From NCBI RefSeq assembly GCF_035917275.1, contig NZ_CP108508.1, positions 6,386,001 to 6,450,000 of the forward strand: a DNA stretch of 64,000 nucleotides, read 5' to 3'. This document shows, piece after piece, positions 58,959-64,000 of this stretch. The translations under genes and the position numbers were made by a program. Below the pieces are notes generated by a model. It saw only the letters and a program-made list of their open reading frames with translations. It was not told the origin of the DNA and ran no database searches. Position 1 is the stretch's first letter, and each line of letters starts with the position of its first letter. This DNA comes from Streptomyces sp. NBC_01237. GTDB lineage: Bacteria > Actinomycetota > Actinomycetes > Streptomycetales > Streptomycetaceae.

Positions 58959-61496
58959 ATGTCTGCGATCGGTGGCATACCCATTCCAGGAGCGGCTGCT
59001 CCCGTACCTGTCCCCGGGCGGCGTGATCTGCCCCGCCCGCTCGCCACGGCACGTGTGCTGCTCCTCGTGCTGTTCGGCGCGACGGTCCTCGGCGGGCTCG
59101 GGCTCCTCGGCTCGGCCCTGGCCGTGGACGCGATGGGCGCACAGGTCCTCGGCGTCATGCTCTACGCCTCCGCTCCCGGCGTCCTGGGCCTGCTGCTCGC
59201 GCGGCACGTCAGGACCGGCGGAAAACGGGTGTGGTGGGGACTGGTCGCCGTACAGGTGTGGCTGTTCCTCGGGGGCGTCGCCAACATCGGTGACGGTTCG
59301 GCGGACGGCTTCAGCCAGTTGCTCCTGCCGACGCTGATCCTCGTCCTCCTCCTGCGGCCGCAGAGCCGCGCGTGGTTCCTGCTGCCGTCGGGGGAGCGGG
59401 GCGAGAAGCCCAAGTTCTCGCTCCCGCACATGATCACCTGGCGCCGCGACCGGGGTCAGTCGGCCCTGGAGTACCTGGGCCTGGTGCTGATCGTCGTCGC
59501 GCTCATCGGGGCGATGACGGTGGGCGGCCTGGGCGGCCGTATCACCGAGGGCCTCCAGTCGGCGATCTGCTCGCTCACCGGTTCGGCGTGCCCGGTGTCC
59601 CCGGGCGGCAGCGGCTCGGTCGAGGCGGGCGGCGGCAAGGACGGCGGCGCCACGGAGGGCGGCGCGACCGGGGGTGCGGACGGCGGCGCGGACGGCGGCG
59701 CGACCGGTGGTACGGAGGGCGGCTCGACCATCACGGGCGGCACCGGCTCCACGGGCGGCACCGGCTCCACGGGCGGCACCGGCTCCACGGGCGGCTCCGG
59801 CTCCACGGGCGGTACGGAAGGCGGTTCCTCCGGCGGTACGGGCGGCAGCGGCGGCTCGACCGGGGGCGACACGACGGGCGGTTCCACGGGCGGCGGCACC
59901 ACCGGCTCCACCGGCTCCGGTGGAGGCACCGGCGGCCCCGACGACGACGGCCGTCCCGGCACCGGCGAGGACACCTTCCCCGAGGCGGGCGAGGAGCCCG
60001 AGGCCGACTACGACCAGCCCGCCTCCGCCGAGGGCGAGGGCGAGGGCGAGGACGGCGACGGCGGCAGCAAGGCCGAGGAGAAGGAGGACTGCGGCGGCTG
60101 GGGCTTCTTCGGATGCGCCTGGGACCGCACGACCCAGGTCGTCAAGGGCGTGGCCGTCGACGGGATCTGGGGCGATGTCACCGGCATCGTCGACCTCTTC
60201 AAGCCCGAGACCTGGTCCGGGATCGCCGATTACGGCAGCCAGCTCGGCGACAAGTGGATGCAGGACTCCAAGGGCGCGGGCGACAAGTGGGACGACGGCG
60301 ACTACCTCGGCGCGGTCTGGGACTGGACCAAGGCTTCCGGCAACACCGTGGGGTCGGTCGCCGACACCGTTTTCGTCGGTGACGAGGTCCGCGAGCGCTG
60401 GAACAACGGCGAGAAGACCCGGGCCGTCACCGATGTCGTCTGGAACATCGGGTCCATGTTCATCCCCGGCTACGACGTGGCGAAGGTCGTCGGCAAGGTC
60501 GGGGTGCTCGGCAAGGTCGGCAAGGTCGCCGAGCAGGTGGCCGAAGCCGCGGGGGAGGCGGGGGCCGCCGCACGCCGGGCCCGCAAGGCTCTCGAAGCCG
60601 GCGACATCGACGGGGTCCGCAAGGCGGCGAAGGAGGCCGACGACGCCGCGGACGCCGCCGAGGACGCCGCACGCAGGACCGGCTGTGTGATCGCGTCCGG
60701 GCCGCCGCTGGTGCGGTACGGAGGCTCCGGAGGTTCCGGCGGCTCCACCGGAGTCGGCGGTTCCGGCATCGGTGTGCTGGCCTCCGGGTCCACCGGCCGG
60801 GTGATCCTCGCGGACGGCGGCTGCGACGAGGCGGCCAAGGCCAAGGCGAAGGAGGCCCGCGACCAGGAGCGGGCCGCCCACCTGGACCAGAAGCGGCTGG
60901 AGGAGCCGGAGCGGGCGCGCAAGGCCGAGCTGGACAAGAAGCAGTACCCCGAGGCCAACCGCAACGACACGTCCGACCCGCGCAACTACAACCCGCCGTC
61001 CTGGGCCGACGACCTGAAGGACCGCAAGCTCGGTGACGCGGACCTCGGCGACGGCTACTGGGCCAGCCGCGACCGCAACCCCGCGCCCAACTGGAAGAAC
61101 GAGTCCTGGCTCCGCTACCAGGAGCAGGTCACCGGGACGAACCGCGGCCAGGAGTACGTCGTACCGCACCCCAAGGACGGCAAGCCGGCCGTGGAGTACG
61201 ACGGCTGGGACTCCGGCCGGCAGACGTTCCTGGAGGCCAAGAACGGCTACGGCAGCTACCTCTCGAAGACGGACAGCGGCACCCTCACCCCGTCCGGCAA
61301 GGACAAGTTCGTCACCGAGGCGCGGTCCCAGGTCGAGGCGTCCGGCGGCCGTGCCGTCGAATGGCACTTCTCCGACCCGGACGTGGCCAAGGCCGCCCGC
61401 AAGGCGTTCCGCGACGAAGGACTGCCGATCAAGGTCGTCTACAGCAAGCCGAAGGTGAACGACAGCACCAGGAAACCGGGTGCGTTCGACGAGTAG
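58959..61496 (+). CDS. Polymorphic toxin with prepilin-like signal and C-terminal nuclease-like domain
   Basis: 845 residues from the ATG at 58959. Four hydrophobic helices lie at about 31-56, 60-83, 90-110 and 119-134. Then R-G166|Q167-S-A-L-E171-Y-L-G and a hydrophobic stretch to ~190 match a type IV/Flp prepilin cleavage site. Residues ~215-330 are a Gly/Thr/Ser-rich stalk, followed by an acidic part. The middle (FIPGYDVAKVVGKV) resembles pretoxin regions. The last ~130 residues look like Tox-REase-5, a PD-(D/E)xK nuclease fold: RYQEQVTGTNRGQEY, then Asp748 (YDGW) and Glu759-Ala-Lys761 (LEAKNGYGSYL). The next gene encodes an Imm52-like immunity protein. Internal ATG 59430 would give a classic short prepilin leader. 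Confidence 0.8.
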   Translation: MSAIGGIPIPGAAAPVPVPGRRDLPRPLATARVLLLVLFGATVLGGLGLLGSALAVDAMGAQVLGVMLYASAPGVLGLLLARHVRTGGKRVWWGLVAVQVWLFLGGVANIGDGSADGFSQLLLPTLILVLLLRPQSRAWFLLPSGERGEKPKFSLPHMITWRRDRGQSALEYLGLVLIVVALIGAMTVGGLGGRITEGLQSAICSLTGSACPVSPGGSGSVEAGGGKDGGATEGGATGGADGGADGGATGGTEGGSTITGGTGSTGGTGSTGGTGSTGGSGSTGGTEGGSSGGTGGSGGSTGGDTTGGSTGGGTTGSTGSGGGTGGPDDDGRPGTGEDTFPEAGEEPEADYDQPASAEGEGEGEDGDGGSKAEEKEDCGGWGFFGCAWDRTTQVVKGVAVDGIWGDVTGIVDLFKPETWSGIADYGSQLGDKWMQDSKGAGDKWDDGDYLGAVWDWTKASGNTVGSVADTVFVGDEVRERWNNGEKTRAVTDVVWNIGSMFIPGYDVAKVVGKVGVLGKVGKVAEQVAEAAGEAGAAARRARKALEAGDIDGVRKAAKEADDAADAAEDAARRTGCVIASGPPLVRYGGSGGSGGSTGVGGSGIGVLASGSTGRVILADGGCDEAAKAKAKEARDQERAAHLDQKRLEEPERARKAELDKKQYPEANRNDTSDPRNYNPPSWADDLKDRKLGDADLGDGYWASRDRNPAPNWKNESWLRYQEQVTGTNRGQEYVVPHPKDGKPAVEYDGWDSGRQTFLEAKNGYGSYLSKTDSGTLTPSGKDKFVTEARSQVEASGGRAVEWHFSDPDVAKAARKAFRDEGLPIKVVYSKPKVNDSTRKPGAFDE
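59741..59812 (+). repeat. 18-bp tandem repeats encoding the Gly/Thr/Ser stalk of the toxin
   Basis: CACCGGCTCCACGGGCGG is repeated three times exactly (59741, 59759 and 59777) with a fourth diverged copy ending at 59812. In frame it encodes TGSTGG units. Stalk length probably varies between strains. Confidence 0.9.
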
Positions 61497-61565
61497 CCTG
61501 CACGGCGTGGCCCCCGGCCGGTCCGGGGCCACGCCGACGGACGACGGTCGACGGAGGAAAAGCGG

Positions 61566-62288
61566 ATGCGACGTGTAGTGCGGGGTTTCTGGGGGCCCAG
61601 GCCCGAGTCGGCCGAGGCGCTGGCCGGTCGCTGGAAACACACCCTCGACCAGCTCACGGCCCTGCTCCCCGAGGCCGGTTCACCGGCCGGGGCGGGCCTG
61701 ACCGGTCCGTGGCGGCAGGTCCACGCGTCGGGGCCCGGCACCGAACTCCCGGCGGACGAGGCCGCGCTGCTCGCCGCTCTGCGTCTGGTGCGGACGGCCG
61801 ACGACTGGTCCGACGTCACGGGCACCGGACTGCGGATCGCCCGCGGTGGCGGGTCCGGCTGGAAGGCGGAGATCAGCGGTCTGGCGGGCGGCACGCCGGA
61901 GTTCCTGCTCCAGTCGCTCGTGATCGCCCTCCACGCGCCGGACGACGCGGAGGTCCCGGAGGCCGCGCTGCTCGCGGCCCTCGCCCGGGTGTGGGAGCCG
62001 GACTTCGGGGACGTGAGCGACGACGACGTGCTCGACGCCCTGGAGGACGACGCCGGCTTCTCCGTGGGGGACCCCGTGGTGGGGCGGGTCGGCTATCTCT
62101 CCCCGGGCCGCGCGGCCCTGGTGCCGGACGAGCTGAAGGCGGTCCGCGAGGAATTGCCGGGCGGCGGTGTGCTCCTGCGCATCGCGGCCCCCGGCGACAC
62201 CGACGCGGTGGTCCGGGCCTACGAACGGCTGAACGGGGCCGGGGCGCTGCGGCCGCTGCCGCGCCCGATGGACCGGGCCGCGCTGTGA
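61566..62288 (+). CDS. Imm52-like immunity protein
   Basis: 240 residues from the ATG at 61566 with GGAGGA 8 nt upstream, starting 69 nt after the toxin stop. The N-terminus RRVVRGFWGPRPESAEALAGRWKHTLDQL matches the Imm52 family (FWG-x-R-x-ES-x-E pattern), which is typically found beside Tox-REase-5 toxins. The rest is rich in Ala and acidic residues. It has no signal peptide or membrane segment, so it should act in the cytoplasm and bind the toxin nuclease domain. The stop overlaps the next gene's GTG. Confidence 0.8.
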   Translation: MRRVVRGFWGPRPESAEALAGRWKHTLDQLTALLPEAGSPAGAGLTGPWRQVHASGPGTELPADEAALLAALRLVRTADDWSDVTGTGLRIARGGGSGWKAEISGLAGGTPEFLLQSLVIALHAPDDAEVPEAALLAALARVWEPDFGDVSDDDVLDALEDDAGFSVGDPVVGRVGYLSPGRAALVPDELKAVREELPGGGVLLRIAAPGDTDAVVRAYERLNGAGALRPLPRPMDRAAL

Positions 62289-62833
62289 GCGCCCGGACCG
62301 GTGAGCCGTTCGCCACGGAGCGGGCCGTGTCCGAGGTCGAGGACCTGCTCGGGGGCCCCGTACCGTCCACCGGGCCCACCGTGGGGGAGGGCGACCCGGA
62401 CACCGGCGAGTGGACCGCCACCAGCGGTGCGGGCTTCCGGATCGTCCCGCTCTGGGAGGGCGACCCGCTGACCGGTGTGTACGCCCCCGAGTGGAACGAC
62501 GCCGAGGAGGCCGCCGAGGCCCATCTGGCCGCTCTCGTGGCGGAGTTGGACGCCCGATGGGGTGCGCACCGGGCGGTGGCCATGCATGTGGCGCTCTTCC
62601 GGAAGCAGGAGGGCGCGCCGCTGCCCCCGCTGTTCGAGGCGCTGCTCGGACAGGACCTCTACGGCGACCTGACCGTCTGGGGACCGGTGCCGGCTGCGGT
62701 GGCTGGACCGGCGGGCGCGCCGGACCGCTGGATCGCGGTGTGTGTCGGGCACAGCGACGGGGACGCGCCGCTGGTGATGGCGGCCCTGGTCAGCGACCGG
62801 CCGGTCACGGAGCTGCCGGCGGGGGAGCGCTGA
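62285..62833 (+). CDS. Unknown protein coupled to the immunity gene
   Basis: 182 residues from a GTG at 62285 that overlaps the immunity-gene stop (GTGA), so the two are translationally coupled. Not recognised. It is acidic and soluble, with no signal or membrane segment. GAGFRIVPLWEGDPLTGVYAPEWNDAEEAAEAHLAALVAELDARWG suggests a mixed alpha/beta fold; DRWIAVCVGHSDGDAPLVMAALV is hydrophobic near the end. Its position makes a second immunity factor or an adaptor likely, but nothing proves this. It converges on a TetR gene. Confidence 0.7.
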   Translation: MSARTGEPFATERAVSEVEDLLGGPVPSTGPTVGEGDPDTGEWTATSGAGFRIVPLWEGDPLTGVYAPEWNDAEEAAEAHLAALVAELDARWGAHRAVAMHVALFRKQEGAPLPPLFEALLGQDLYGDLTVWGPVPAAVAGPAGAPDRWIAVCVGHSDGDAPLVMAALVSDRPVTELPAGER

Positions 62834-62860
62834 CCGAACGGCGTACCGCGTCCGGACGGT

Positions 62861-63472
62861 CTATGCGCCCGGGTCCTCCGGGCGCTCCCGGTCCTCCGGG
62901 TACACCGCCCGGAGCTGGCCGCGTACGAAGCCGTCGAGGTCGTCCAGGCCCGCGGCCGCCAGCGTGTCGGGGCCGTCGGCCAGCAGATGCACGAGGGCGC
63001 CGTGCATCGCGAGGGTGACGGCGGCGGCCCGTTGCGGGGTGACGGGCAGTCCGGCGGCCCGTTGGGCCAGCTCCAGGCCGGTGAAGTCGGATGTGGCGAT
63101 CGGGTCGAGGATCGTCGACAGCCACGGCTTGCGGGCCGCCTCGGCCTGGAGCTCCAGGTAGGCGAGCAGACGGGACCGGCCCGGCCCGGCGACGTTCTCC
63201 AGGAGTCCCCGGAGCACGGCCACCAGGCCCTCGCGGTCGGTGGGACCCGGTCCGGCGGCGGCCAGTCGCTCCGTGATCGCCCGGTACTGCTCCAGGCAGC
63301 GTTCGGCCACCGCGCGCAGCAGGGCGTCCCTGGTCGGGAAGTAGTTCTTGGTGGTGCCGTGCGGTACCTCCGCGGCCGAGTCGACGGCGCGGTGCGTCAG
63401 ACCGCGACCGCCCGCGTCGGCCAGTACCTCGATCGCCGCGTCACGCAGCCGGTCCCGCCGGTCCGGATTCAC
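62861..63472 (-). CDS. TetR-family regulator divergent from the FAD monooxygenase gene
   Basis: 203 residues from a GTG at 63472 (GGAGGG 8 nt upstream). The helix-turn-helix is LRDAAIEVLADAGGRGLTHRAVDSAAEVPHGTTKNYFPTRDAL, a TetR type with tyrosine in the recognition helix. The C-terminal domain (GLLENVAGPGRSRLLAYLELQAEA) is typical of TetR repressors with small ligands. It likely controls the divergent monooxygenase gene through the sites in the 190-bp gap. Confidence 0.9.
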   Translation of the reverse strand: MNPDRRDRLRDAAIEVLADAGGRGLTHRAVDSAAEVPHGTTKNYFPTRDALLRAVAERCLEQYRAITERLAAAGPGPTDREGLVAVLRGLLENVAGPGRSRLLAYLELQAEAARKPWLSTILDPIATSDFTGLELAQRAAGLPVTPQRAAAVTLAMHGALVHLLADGPDTLAAAGLDDLDGFVRGQLRAVYPEDRERPEDPGA

Positions 63473-63500
63473 CGTCCGCCCTCCTTCTCCTGGATGACCT

Positions 63501-63568
63501 GCTCACAGGGGTGCCCCGCGCACAGAGGTGTGCCGCTCACAGGGGTGCCCCGCGCACAGAGGTGCGCC
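63501..63568. repeat. Head-to-tail 34-bp duplication in the TetR/monooxygenase intergenic region
   Basis: Two 34-bp units beginning GCTCACAGGGGTGCC (63501-63534 and 63535-63568) differ at only one base. They lie 30 nt upstream of the TetR start and 96 nt before the monooxygenase start. They may be duplicated regulator sites, or a recent slippage event. Confidence 0.9.
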
Positions 63569-63612
63569 TTGCCCCGCCCGTGCCGCCTTGCTCACACTAC
63601 CCCAGCCGTGGT

Positions 63613-63626
63613 ACCACAGATGTGGT
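63613..63626. promoter_or_regulatory. Candidate TetR operator
   Basis: ACCACAGATGTGGT is a palindrome with 6-bp arms around GA. It overlaps a possible -10 (TACCAC, 63612) of the monooxygenase gene, where a repressor would act. A TTGCTC at 63588 could be the -35. Confidence 0.55.
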
Positions 63627-63663
63627 GATCTGATTCCGGGGCGGACGAGCTGAGGAGACCGGC

Positions 63664-64000
63664 ATGACCGGAACGGCGGCAGTGGTCGGGGCGGGAGTCG
63701 GCGGGCTGGCGACGGCGATCGGGCTGCGCCGCGCGGGGTGGGCGGTGTCGGTCGTCGAGCGGCGGGCGGAGGTTGAGCGCTACGGCACCGCGTTCGGCAT
63801 CCACCCCACCGCGCAGGCCGCGCTCGACCGCTTGGGGGTGGCGGCGTTCCGCGGCCGGGCGGTGCCGTACCGGGGCGCGCGGATCCGCACCCCGGCGGGC
63901 GAGGTGATGGCGAGCCTCCCGCTGGAGCGGATCGAGCGGAAGGCCGGCTGCCCCGAACTGCTGATCTCTCGGCCGTATCTGATCGACGCCCTGCTCGCCG
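63664..64000 (+). CDS. FAD-dependent monooxygenase (3' partial)
   Basis: The ATG at 63664 has GAGGAGA upstream and the frame runs off the right edge after about 112 residues. The N-terminal FAD fold is AVVGAGVGGLATAIGLRRAGWAVSVVERR with the GxGxxG and terminal Glu of group A flavoprotein hydroxylases. GTAFGIHPTAQAALDRLG follows. The rest of the enzyme, including the DG and GD motifs, lies outside the window. Such enzymes hydroxylate aromatic compounds; regulation by the divergent TetR gene is likely. Confidence 0.88.
   Translation, partial: MTGTAAVVGAGVGGLATAIGLRRAGWAVSVVERRAEVERYGTAFGIHPTAQAALDRLGVAAFRGRAVPYRGARIRTPAGEVMASLPLERIERKAGCPELLISRPYLIDALLA

Noticed and set aside
59741..59812. Regular short repeats as a possible CRISPR array
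   Set aside because: The repeats are in frame, coding and contiguous without spacers. They encode a Gly/Thr/Ser stalk.

Overview
This is a high-GC actinobacterial chromosome segment, almost certainly from a Streptomyces. The coding DNA has strong third-position GC bias, GTG and TTG starts are common, TTA codons are nearly absent (I found one), and the gene order (gcvT-gcvH-glyA-sdaA, a peptide ABC operon, mnmA, ligA, gatC-gatA-x-gatB, ilvBNC-serA) is the conserved Streptomyces core as I recall it. The window is mostly stable chromosomal housekeeping DNA. I saw no insertion sequence, prophage, CRISPR array, rRNA or tRNA gene. Family assignments come from reading the translated sequences, not from searches.

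Left part (1-18 kb). A partial metallo-beta-lactamase-fold gene converges on the glycine/serine operon gcvT-gcvH-glyA-sdaA (minus strand). That operon starts with a two-aptamer glycine riboswitch, so glycine switches on its own conversion to serine and then pyruvate. The divergent P-loop kinase-like gene carries the only TTA codon I found. Two tandem SseB-like genes follow, then a five-gene di/oligopeptide ABC transporter, a TRIC-type channel, a thioesterase-like gene and a WYL regulator.

Middle (18-42 kb). Small membrane proteins and a TetR regulator are followed by sulfur-transfer and tRNA-thiolation genes (cysteine desulfurase, mnmA), a Tat-type amidase, a hydrolase, DUF427, LOG-like and SDR genes. 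A MetE-C-like protein lies directly before ligA. Next come a membrane GGDEF-EAL protein (RmdB-like), the tRNA amidotransferase operon gatC-gatA-small gene-gatB with a strong terminator, an ArsB/SLC13-type permease, a Tat-exported phospholipase C, an MMPL transporter, a GNAT acetyltransferase and a small membrane protein.

Right part (42-58.8 kb). A large LuxR-family ATPase regulator is preceded by a 57-residue protein. Then come a sugar-dehydrogenase lipoprotein gene set, an aldo/keto reductase and a D-2-hydroxyacid dehydrogenase. A second membrane GGDEF-EAL protein (CdgC-like, with a decayed EAL site) ends inside the promoter of the ilv attenuator. That attenuator encodes an Ile-Leu-Val-Leu leader peptide and a terminator, and ilvB-ilvN-ilvC and serA follow.

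Most unusual locus (58.9-62.8 kb). A three-gene polymorphic-toxin module encodes an 845-residue protein with a four-helix membrane N-terminus, an internal type IV prepilin-like signal (G|QSALE), a glycine-rich stalk and a C-terminal domain resembling Tox-REase-5. It is followed by an Imm52-like immunity gene and an overlapping unknown gene. The window ends with a TetR regulator divergent from a truncated FAD monooxygenase, with a duplicated 34-bp element between them.
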